DNA of 64,000 nucleotides, from the NCBI RefSeq assembly GCF_021389955.1, contig NZ_CP089980.1, forward strand, positions 3,653,001 through 3,717,000. The letters run 5' to 3'. Both the position numbers and the translations under genes were made by a program. The notes under the pieces are model-generated. The model was not told the origin of the DNA, ran no database searches, and was given only the letters and a program-made list of their open reading frames with translations. Positions 18,918 through 29,200 of the stretch are shown one piece after another. Each line of letters opens with the position of its first letter. Positions within the stretch are counted from its first letter, which is position 1. The DNA comes from Fulvivirga maritima (lineage in GTDB: Bacteria > Bacteroidota > Bacteroidia > Cytophagales > Cyclobacteriaceae).

Positions 18918-21900
18918 CCTATTACGTAGTTATTAATTAAGGTTGATTTAATCCATTTGTCTTTAATGCGGACGCTGGTGCCGTCCACGGCTTCTATTTC
19001 ATAATTTTTAGGATTGCCTTGCAGGCCTTTACCTATGCTTTTGCCGTAAGCTTCTTTGGCTGCCCAAAGCCTTGTAGCCCACTCCCAGGTGTCTTCATTT
19101 TCCGGAATAAGCGCCAGCTCACTTTCGTGGAATGACAGTTTCAGAAAGCCTTCACCTCGGTCTTCTATAATTTCTATGTCAATGCCTGGCTCACTGCTTT
19201 GAGATGCAATAGCCACGGCTATTTTGTCTTTATGAGCCAGAGATACATTGATAGGTTCAAGTTTAGTATGCTCCCCTGAAATAGTGGGTTTGCCATATTG
19301 ATCTTTCTGTACTCTTATTTCGCAAGGGTAAAGGGCACTGTCTCTCTGGTCATCGAGCTTAGCCTTAACGGCATCTTTTATGACTACTCTCCCCATGAGC
19401 CATTTCTTTCTTCTTGGCAGAGGCAAACTCTCCATGTAGTCTTTTTCAGGCTTATTAAGGTATCTTTTGTTAATAAAATCCCAAGCCGTGCTTCTTCGGT
19501 AGATGTCTTTAAAGATGAATATCCCTTCAGGAAGCTGCTCACTAAGCGGATGATCTAATACATGGCGAGAAGTACCCCATAATTTGCGATCGAAACCGAG
19601 TCTGCGGTTCGTCCAGCCATTAATGGTGGCCCAGGTTTTACCGTTTCTGTTCACCGTCATATTACAGGTGAGCAAGTCATCAGTCATTTGAGTCAGCTGG
19701 CTGGTACATTCAAAATCACCTTCCTGATCCATAAAGTCTCCAGGGAAGTTGATTTCTTTAATCCTTACGGGAAAAGCTACATGGTCTACTTCTACCGTCA
19801 TGTGAGTCCAAAGGCCAAATAACTGACCTGCATTATCTAAGAGTGATCCTTTGCCTGAGCTACCAGAAATAGTAGCAATAATGCCTTTGTCACCCATTTT
19901 TATAAAATTCTTAATACCCTGATAGGCTGGGCCATGGAACATATGGTTATCCTTATAGATATCTTCTGGCTTGATGGGCGGTGTGAGTATCTTACCTAAA
20001 TCCTCCAAAGTTGAGAGGTAAGAAGATCCATTGCCAGTTCTGACGGTAATGAGTGCGGTTGCATAATCACCAAGCGTTACGTTTACCTTTTTGCTATCTT
20101 GCCAGCTGCCTTTTAAAACCAAATGGATAGGATCAGAAACATGGGTCCATTTAAATGCTTGAATGTTTTCAATTTTCTCTATTTGCATGCCTGGCACCTG
20201 CTCTAATACGGCATCAGCCATAAGCTCTATGAGCATGGTCATAGGCACCACAGGGAAAAGGTCTTCCATATAAGGCCAACCTTCTTTTTGCTCATACATG
20301 GAGTGGTCTATCAAATACGGATACTTGTTTAATGACAGCTCCATGGCTTTTTCAAAGTCATTTGGCGTAACCTTTTCCTCCGGCTGATAAGTATAAGGTG
20401 GCGATGGAGGTGTTTCTATAGCTACTGAAGAAGAACCCATGGTGAGCTTCTGTTTCAGTACACTGCTGATTTCCTTTTGAGCACTGTTGATAGCATTAAA
20501 ATTATGATGCAATGACTGAAGTAATGGATGACCATCTTCAGCAATATATTCTTCTACTACCGTGTTTTCCGGTTTAGCAGGAGCGATAGGAGTGCTATCA
20601 AACTCATTTACCAAAGGAAAGCCTAATGATAACTTCATACTTCTGGCAGCCTTTACGGGCATGCGTAGATTGAGGAAATCAAGATCGATTTCTTTTCCTT
20701 CTACGAAAAGAGAGGCAAGCACACGCTGCAGCTGGTTGAGTGCTGTTCTTTTCGGTGAGCTGGCTGAGATAGTTTGAAAAGCTTTTCCTTTCAAGGTATC
20801 ATCAGCAAAGCCAACTAAGCCGCCAGCGCCGATTTGTAAGAAATATTTGACTTCTTCTTGTTCATGTAGCTTCTCTATCAGTTCACGAAACCGTACCGGT
20901 TGGGTTAAATGGTGAAGCGTGAGCTCTTTGATTTCTTCTATACTGTTAGGATAAAGGTCGGTAGTGGTGGCTGACCATAAAGGAATAGAAGGTTCTTTTT
21001 GAATGATAAATAGCTTATCGCGAAGCTGACTGATATAGCCTTCAAAAAACGGCGAATGAAAGCCTGATTGGAAGGGCAGTAACTGATGGAATATCTGCTT
21101 TTCATTTAAAATCTCCTTACATTTCTCTATAGCTGTAATATGCCCACAAACTATTACCTGATGAGGACAATTGTCATGGGAGAGATACAGGTTGTCAAGG
21201 TCTTTTATAATAGGTTCTATCTCGTCTATTCCGGTACCAATGACCAAAAAGTGAACGTCAGGAACGCTGATAGAATGCGGATCGAGCTGAGTGAGCATCT
21301 TTAGCACAAACTTTTCATCGCATATGCCAGAAGAGTAGCAGCCTAGCCATTCTCCCAGGCTATGACCAGCAATCAGGTCAGGAGCCACACCTAGCTTTTT
21401 AAGTGCCTGATCCAGTATCATACTGGTTTCAAATACTTTAATACTGGATTCTATTAATTCAGAGGCTTCTGCATGTTCCATCCTGGGTATGTCGAAGTAT
21501 TCAGAAACACTTTCTATATCGCTTTTTTCAAGGGCGTCTAAGCCGGGGAATAGAAAGCATATTTTATCATTTGTCTTTAGCAGAGGGTCATTTACATACC
21601 ATATATCATTTCTATTTCTCCATGATTTGCCTTTGTTAATAATTTTAATGGCCTTTTCTATTCTGTCGGGTGTAGGATCGAACAAGGCCAGCTTATGATC
21701 TCCACTACCTGCAGAGGTATCCCCTTTCTTGAGGGCATCAATAAGTGCGGCTGCAGTAGGGCGAGCCATGAGCATTACCTGGTCTTTAGATAGGTTCACT
21801 GAGCTGCCCGGAAATGATTTGGTGGATTTGTTCTCAGGAGAATTGAAGCCTTCTAAAACTACATGGGCGTTTATTCCTCCAAAGCCGAAAGCATTTACAC

Positions 21901-23221
21901 CTGCCTTTCTTGGTAATTCGGTCTGATCCCAATCTATGGCTTCATTGATAGTCATAAAGCGAGAGTTACCTAATGCCTCCAAAGGAGAATCACAATGCAA
22001 GGTGGGAGGAATTTCGCCATGATAAAGCGCCAGAGCTGTTTTTATGAGTCCGGCCATACCAGCAGCGGGCATGGTGTGGCCAATCATAGACTTCACTGAT
22101 CCCAAGCCAGCCAGAGGGGCATCTGTACGGCTACCAAAGCATTTGATCAGGGTTTCTGTCTCTGTTTTATCTCCTAGCTGTGTTCCTGTGCCGTGAGCTT
22201 CTATGTAGCCCACTTCTCTTTCCATTTGAGCCATATCCCAGGCATGCTCTATGGCTTGTGACTGTCCTTTTACAGAAGGACTCATCAAGCTGCTTTGAGC
22301 ACCATCGCTGGCTACACCTACGCCTTTTACTACGGCATATATGCGATCATCATCAGCTAGGGCATCTTCTAACCTTTTGAGGACTACCATGCCACAACCT
22401 TCACCTATTAGCAAGCCATCAGCATTTTTATCAAAAGGCCTTATTTGTTGACTTCGGGATAGTGCTCCCAATTGAGTGAAAACGCTGTAGAAAGTGGCGT
22501 TTTGGCATAAGTGAATACCTCCGGCCAGTACCATATTGCACCTTCCGGTTTGCAGTTCTTTCACAGCATGATCTATGGCTATCAGTGAGCTGGCACAAGC
22601 CGCATCAATGGTGTAGGCAGTTCCGCCAAGGTTGAGTCTGTTAGCTACCAATGAGGCCGCCAGGTTAGGAATAAGCCCCATGGCAGTATCAGGACCATAA
22701 CGGCCTGTGCTTTTCTGGAAGCCTTTTCTGATTTTATCTATTTCGGTAGGAGTAAGGTCAGGCACCAAAGTGCTGAGCAGGTTCACAATATGCTCACCGG
22801 TACGCATTTTTTCTACTAAGCGAATAGTACCAGTACCGGTATAGTTACCTTTGCCTAAAATTATACCGGTTTTATCCAGACCTATTTTTTTATCAAAAAC
22901 ACCAGCATCAGCAAGGGCTCGCTTCGCCATTTTTAATGTGATAAGATGATCGGGTTCAGTTCCTTCTACTGCTATCGGCACTATGCCGAATTCAATTGGG
23001 TCGAAGTCAGCAAAATCATCTATAAAGCCGCCTCTTTTACAGTAAAATCTGTCAATTTCTGAAGAAGCAGGATCGTAATAACGACTTTCCCACCTGTTCT
23101 CAGGAACATCTGTAATTGCATCGACCTTATTTTTTATATTGTTCCAGTAAGTATCTATGTCTCCAGCGCCAGGGTAGACACATGACATGCCCACAATAGC
23201 AAAATTATTGGTATTGGTCAT
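18908..23221 (-). CDS. Polyketide synthase B: KS-AT-DH-PPTase
   Basis: 1437 residues. KS (about 5-455) has the complete triad: Cys209 in DAACASS, HGTGT and SMIGHTMPAAG, so it is not a chain-length-factor type domain. AT (about 540-850) has Ser621 in AGHSLGE and SGFHSP at the specificity position. A double hot-dog DH (about 960-1200) carries His973 in LIDHSMYE, unusually followed by a longer spacing before PVVPMT, and Asp1129 in LLDNAGQ. The C-terminal 140 residues are an Sfp/AcpS-type phosphopantetheinyl transferase: GIDIEIIED near 1347 and WAAKEAYGK near 1388. There is no carrier domain in this protein, so it must work on carriers of PKS-A or the free ACP. A fused PPTase recalls enediyne PKSs; the lack of ACP and KR does not. 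Starts 46 bp after PKS-A. Confidence 0.92.
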   Translation of the reverse strand: MTNTNNFAIVGMSCVYPGAGDIDTYWNNIKNKVDAITDVPENRWESRYYDPASSEIDRFYCKRGGFIDDFADFDPIEFGIVPIAVEGTEPDHLITLKMAKRALADAGVFDKKIGLDKTGIILGKGNYTGTGTIRLVEKMRTGEHIVNLLSTLVPDLTPTEIDKIRKGFQKSTGRYGPDTAMGLIPNLAASLVANRLNLGGTAYTIDAACASSLIAIDHAVKELQTGRCNMVLAGGIHLCQNATFYSVFTQLGALSRSQQIRPFDKNADGLLIGEGCGMVVLKRLEDALADDDRIYAVVKGVGVASDGAQSSLMSPSVKGQSQAIEHAWDMAQMEREVGYIEAHGTGTQLGDKTETETLIKCFGSRTDAPLAGLGSVKSMIGHTMPAAGMAGLIKTALALYHGEIPPTLHCDSPLEALGNSRFMTINEAIDWDQTELPRKAGVNAFGFGGINAHVVLEGFNSPENKSTKSFPGSSVNLSKDQVMLMARPTAAALIDALKKGDTSAGSGDHKLALFDPTPDRIEKAIKIINKGKSWRNRNDIWYVNDPLLKTNDKICFLFPGLDALEKSDIESVSEYFDIPRMEHAEASELIESSIKVFETSMILDQALKKLGVAPDLIAGHSLGEWLGCYSSGICDEKFVLKMLTQLDPHSISVPDVHFLVIGTGIDEIEPIIKDLDNLYLSHDNCPHQVIVCGHITAIEKCKEILNEKQIFHQLLPFQSGFHSPFFEGYISQLRDKLFIIQKEPSIPLWSATTTDLYPNSIEEIKELTLHHLTQPVRFRELIEKLHEQEEVKYFLQIGAGGLVGFADDTLKGKAFQTISASSPKRTALNQLQRVLASLFVEGKEIDLDFLNLRMPVKAARSMKLSLGFPLVNEFDSTPIAPAKPENTVVEEYIAEDGHPLLQSLHHNFNAINSAQKEISSVLKQKLTMGSSSVAIETPPSPPYTYQPEEKVTPNDFEKAMELSLNKYPYLIDHSMYEQKEGWPYMEDLFPVVPMTMLIELMADAVLEQVPGMQIEKIENIQAFKWTHVSDPIHLVLKGSWQDSKKVNVTLGDYATALITVRTGNGSSYLSTLEDLGKILTPPIKPEDIYKDNHMFHGPAYQGIKNFIKMGDKGIIATISGSSGKGSLLDNAGQLFGLWTHMTVEVDHVAFPVRIKEINFPGDFMDQEGDFECTSQLTQMTDDLLTCNMTVNRNGKTWATINGWTNRRLGFDRKLWGTSRHVLDHPLSEQLPEGIFIFKDIYRRSTAWDFINKRYLNKPEKDYMESLPLPRRKKWLMGRVVIKDAVKAKLDDQRDSALYPCEIRVQKDQYGKPTISGEHTKLEPINVSLAHKDKIAVAIASQSSEPGIDIEIIEDRGEGFLKLSFHESELALIPENEDTWEWATRLWAAKEAYGKSIGKGLQGNPKNYEIEAVDGTSVRIKDKWIKSTLINNYVIGWI

Positions 23222-23267
23222 ATTGAATTAGGTTGTAGGTTGAAGAGGAAAAGGACAGAGTATTTTA

Positions 23268-26200
23268 CTACTCTGCCATAATCAGCACCTGACTGTCTTT
23301 TCCATATTTGATTTCGTTGACAAAGGACTCCATGCCTTCTTCTAAAGGAATGAGTGCAATGCCTCTGCGTTCGTACTCTCTGGCCAATGTAGGAGATACC
23401 ATACCGGCTCCTTTCCACGGTCCCCAGTTGATAGAGATAGTTTTGCCTTTGAATTTCTCCTTAAGTTCCCAGGCGTAAATATCTAACACACTATTGGCTG
23501 CTGCGTAGTCAGTTTGTCCTCTGTTTCCATACACGGAAGCCACACTGGAGAATAGCACTAGAAATTGAACATCATCCTTCAGTTTTTCTGCCATTACCCG
23601 TATAGGTGTTACTTTGGTTGAAAATACACGCTCGAATGACTCGGGAGTTTTGTCCTGGAAAAGCTTGTCTTCCAAAAGTCCGGCACCATGCACTACGCCG
23701 TCTATTCTTCCGTATTGATTATACAGATCATCAATAAGACCAGATAAGGCTGCTTCATTTCTGAGATCCAGAGCCTTATAGTTTACCTTAGCTCCGTTAG
23801 CTTCTAAAGAGCGAATAGTTGCCAAGATCTGGTTTCGCTTATAGATTCTGTTGGTTTTAGCTTCAATTTCGGCAGGTTTTTTCAATGAGCCTTCTTTTAT
23901 AATGGCTTTCTTGAGTTCATCTTTATCTAGCATGAAAGTGTAAGCGTCTTCAGCTTCTTCTCTAGGATCTGCAGACCTACCCACCAGCACATAATTACAG
24001 GCATATTCACGGCTGAATCGTATCATCATCTCCGCTGTAATGCCCTGCGCGCCACCCAGAACAAGTACTACTGATTCACTGTCAAGCGTAACCTCGGGGG
24101 CAGTGCCGCTGGCCAATTCTGTAGGCACCAACTCATAAGTCTGACGTTGATTGCCTTTGTAGAATACTTCTATGTGGTTGTCTTGTAAGAAAAGCTCATG
24201 AAGCATAATGTTGGCTATATCATTGTCTGGTAGCGGATTCTCCAGGTTAATAGTACGACAGTGTGTATGGGGCAACTCTTTGTTAAGACTTTTTAAGAAG
24301 CCTGAGTAGCCCTGAAAGTTCCTTAGCATACTGATGTCTTTAGACATTTTGAAGTGTGCTTTCAGATCAGAGATCACATAAATCCATTGTGCTTTTTGTG
24401 GATCTAACCGCTTGATTAATGACACAAAGTCGATGATCTGAGGCCGCTTGGAAGATTCGAAAATATCCAAAAGGATGAGTCCGTCATATCCTTTTAAGTC
24501 AGTGACTTCAGAGACTATGTCTACTTGTGCTCCGCTATTTTCTAGAAGTGATTTAGCAGATTCAGCTATTTTTCCTCCATCATTGGTAATGGCAAACTTT
24601 TTATTTTGAATAATCGATTGATTGCTGTCAATGTCCTTAGAGTTGGTTAGTTTGAACATGAGTCGAACCAATCGTTCTTTCAGCCCAGTTTTTTTAGGGA
24701 TATCTGCAGCAGGAGTTATACCATTTGTTGCTGCAGTTGTGGTAGAAGGCTCAGCTGCTGGTGCTGAGGCACTGCAAATCCAATTTACCAGACCTTGCAA
24801 CGTTTTTATTGATGCCAATTCTTCTATCAGTGCTTCCTCTGACTTGCCATTGCTTTTAAAACCACCCAATTGATTTTTCAAGTCATTGATAATCTCCATT
24901 CGTTTAATAGAGTCAATGCTTAGATCGGCTTCCATATCCAGATCCATGCCCAGCATATCTTCAGGGTACCCTGTCTTTTCACTAATAATATTGGTGAGCA
25001 TTTTTTTAACTTCTTCCTGGCTGGGTGCTCCACCACTGGTGCTGGCAGCAGGTGCCGCTTGTGTTGTCGCTGTAGGTGCAGAAGTAGTGGCAGCAGGTGG
25101 CTGAATTCTGTTTTCTAACCAGCTGATAAGTCCGCTTAAGGTTTTTATGGCAGAAAGTTCTTCAACCAGTTGCTCCTCAGACTTGTCTGTAGCTCCGAAT
25201 CCACCGAGTTTATTCTTCAGCTCTCCGATAATCTCCATTCTTTTGATAGAGTCTATGCTCAGGTCGGCCTCAAGGTCCATTTCCAGTCCTAACATATCAT
25301 CAGGATATCCCGTTTTTTCGCTTACTATTGATATTAACATGCCTTTAATGTCAATATTAGCTGTAGGGGCAGGTGCGGCTGCAGGTTGAGCTGCAGGAGT
25401 GGCTGCAGGTTGTGGAGCGTTAGCCAGGACCCAATCTACCAACCCGTTGAGTGTTTTAATGGATGCTAATTGCTCTACTACTTGTTCTTCATTTTTTCCG
25501 TTAAGGTTAAAGCCTCCCAATTTATTTTTTAACTCAGCGGTGATCTCCATTCTTTTAATAGAGTCTATGCTCAAATCTGCCTCCATATCCATATCCATGC
25601 CCAGCATGTCTTCAGGGTAGCCCGTTTTATCACTGACTATGGCCATTAAAGTGCTTTTTATGGAAGCAGCAGTTAAGGCAGGAGCTTGAGCCGGCTGTGG
25701 GGTAGAGGCCGGAATGGCTTGCTGCGTAGTGTTGGTTTTTGGCTGCTCTTGCGGTAAAGGATAATTAACAGGAGCTTTAGGAGCATGACCTAAGTAACTC
25801 AAAATAACATCTCTCTGTGCATCTACCATGGTTTTAACATTGGTGAGATAATCTTGCACTAACTTTTCAGTCTGATGATCATTAGTAGGCGTAGGAGTAA
25901 AGCTGCCATTGCTCGATAGCTTTATTTGCTTAGTGATTGGCTTGGCACCGTGCGCTGGTAATTTACCAAAAGCAGGATAAGAGTAGTGGCCGTTAACATA
26001 CCACATGGTTTTTCTTTTGGCATACTGAGCAGGGTTATCCAAATCAAGTTTTTCTACATCTCTGTCATTAAATAATTTGCTTAGTTCTACTGATCTTCCG
26101 GTAGATAGATAGGCAGCGATGCTATTCAATAAATAGGCTATACCAGAACCCGCCCTTTCGGTGGTTATAATTACTTTTTCATCATCAATTATACTTTTGG

Positions 26201-29200
26201 TTAATGAAGTGAGTACAGATCCTGGTCCTGCTTCTATAAATATTCTAGCTCCATCTGCGTACATATTAGCTACTTGCTCGGAGAATTTCACAGGATTCAC
26301 CAGGTGATCGGATAGCCTTTCTTTAATGTCCGCAGCCTCTGTAGGGTAAATAGCGGCTGTAGTGTTAGACCATACATCTACAGATGGTTTACCGAAGGCA
26401 TAATCTTCTAGTACCTTGCTGTATAGGCCCTTGGCTCCGGCCAATAGAGGACTATGAAATGCACATGCCACCGGAATAAGCTTGCAACTAACGCCTTGTG
26501 CTTTTATTTTTTCAGCGAAAGCGGTAATGGTATCTGTGGCGCCTGCCAATACCTGCTGCTTAGGAGCATTCAGATTAACCGGATATACGCCTTCTTCATC
26601 TTTTAATAAATCTTCTAGCTCATCGGTTGTAATGCTTACCGCTAACATGGTACCCGGATCACCATCAATAGCATTAAGAATAGACTGTGCCCTGGTAATA
26701 CTTAGGTCTACCAAATCATATTCATCTATAACTCCGGCAAAGCATAGAGCAGGTAGTTCTCCGTAACTGTGACCAGCCACCATATCAGGCATAATGCCCA
26801 GCTGCTTTAGGTAGGAAGCTATAGCATAATCTACCACACCCAGCAGTGGCTGAGCGTTACGAGTGTCTTTAATATTTTCCGTTTGTTCTTTTACAAGGTC
26901 ACTATCAAAGGCCGCTGAAGGAAAAAGGATTTTTTGTAAATCAGGTCTGTCTTTAAGTAACTTCCTCATTTCGGGGAAAGCAACGAACAGATCACGAGCC
27001 ATATTCACTTTTTGACTTCCCTGCCCCGGGAACATAAAGGCCACTTTACCTTCTTTAGTTTCGGTTTTGTAAATGCCTTGTTCAGAAACTCCACGACTGG
27101 TGAGTTCCAGTTTTTCCATTAGGTCATGGTAGTCATTAGCTACTATGGTAAGCTGTACAGGCTCATCATTATAGGTTGCAAGGCTATAGGCCAGGTTTTT
27201 TAATGGTGTTTTGTCATTACCTGTAAGCAGTTCTTTTACCTGATTGATCATTCTTAGGGCGTCTTCATATGACTTACCTCTAAATGCGAAAAGCTCAGCA
27301 GGCCAATGCTTCATAGTGGAGGCCTTTTGGGCTGTTTGCTCAGCAGACTGTAGAACAGCATGAAAGTTAGTACCTCCAAAACCAAAGGCGCTTACTCCGG
27401 CAGTTCGTTTGTCATCAGTCCAGATGCCCGCCTGAGTATTAAAACCGAACGGGCTGGTTAGAGCATTATAGAACGGGTTAGGGTTCTTGAGCTGTATAGT
27501 AGGAGGCTTCACGCCATGGTAAATAGATAAAGCTGCTTTAATAAGCCCCGCCAGGCCAGCGGCACATTTGGTATGGCCTATTTGCGTTTTTACTGATCCC
27601 AAGTGGGTTTGGTTAATAGTTGCGCCAGCCTGAAGCATGAGATCTGTGAGAGCACTAATTTCTGTTTTATCACCCACTACGGTGCCGGTACCATGAGCTT
27701 CTATGAGTCCGGCTTCAGCAGGGGAGATGCCTGCGTTTTCATAAGCACGTTCCAGTGCTTTTACCTGTCCACTTCTGCGAGGAGCTGTTAAGCCCAGGCT
27801 TTTGCCATCGCTGCTGCCTCCAACGCCTTTGATAACAGCATAAATTTTATCTCCATCAGCCTGGGCATCGGTAAGCCGTTTGAGAGCTACTACGGCTATT
27901 CCTTCACCCAATGCTATGCCATCGGCATCTTTATCGAAGGTCTGACAGCGGCCTTTTCTTGATAAGGCATGGGTGCTGGAGAACATCAGATAATCATTAA
28001 TGCCATTGTGGAGGTCGGCTCCACCCGCCAGCACTAATTCAGAGCGACCTAGTATCAGTTCCTGACAAGCTAGGTCTACCGCTGCAATAGAGCTGGCACA
28101 GGCTGCATCTACGGTGTAGTTTCTGCCTCCCAGATCCAGGCGGTTACTGATTCTGCCTGATATTACGTTAGCCAGTACACCAGGGAATGAATCTTCAGTG
28201 AGTTTAGGGAGCGCTTCGTCTACCTCTTTTGGTATTTCTCCAAACAGCTGAGGAAAGAAGCAGCGGAAGCCATAGCTATTGGCTAAGTCATTACCTCCTT
28301 CTGCTCCAAATATTACAGATATGTCTTCTTTATTCACTTCTTCACCTGCGTAGCCAGCATCTTCAAGTGCCTTTTTTGCTACCATTAGGCTTAGTAATTG
28401 TGTAGGCTCTATGGCTGCTAGTGATTGTGGAGGGATACCATATTCTAGCGGGTCGAAGTCAATCTGAGGAATGAAACCACCCCACTTAGAAGGCGTTTTT
28501 TCTCCGTTCATAGAGTTAGGATCATAGTATAAATCCTTGTTCCAGCGCTCGTCTGGCACTTCGGTAACACAGTCTTTACCTTCTAAGATGTTTTTCCAAT
28601 ATTCATCAATATCAGAAGCGCCTGGGTAGATACATGCCATACCTACTATGGCTACATCCAGAGATTTTTGGGTAGAAGATGGGTAATCTGGAAGTAATGC
28701 TTTTTCTATGACTGACTGATTGTTCACAGCTACATCATGGTGAAGCTCAGCCATTGGCACTATTTTATTTCTGAGCGCAGCTACTTCACCGATCATGTAC
28801 ATGCCGGAGGTGAGTTGCTCATCAGTTTTTATTTCCACTAGCCCTGCTGCTTGTCTTTCAATGCCTTTAGAGGCGATTCTCAGTCTGCCCACATTGAGTT
28901 CTTCCAGCTTCATCCAGATCTCTTTCTTATCGAGGCCTTCTTCTATCATGCGCTTTTTCTCATTATTGAAAAAGTCTGCAAAAGGAGTATTGAGGCAACG
29001 TGTTTCATGACCTGGAGCGGTTTCCAGCAGCACGGTGTCGGTATGTTCTATTGCCTGATCCTGGAATTCCTGTAAAATGGCTCCGCAGGAAACGGCCTCT
29101 TCAGTAAACAGATAACTGGTGCCCATTAATACTCCAATTTTTGCGCCTTTGGCAGCTAACGGCGCGGCCATAGTGGCTATCATGGAAGCGGAAAGGGCAT

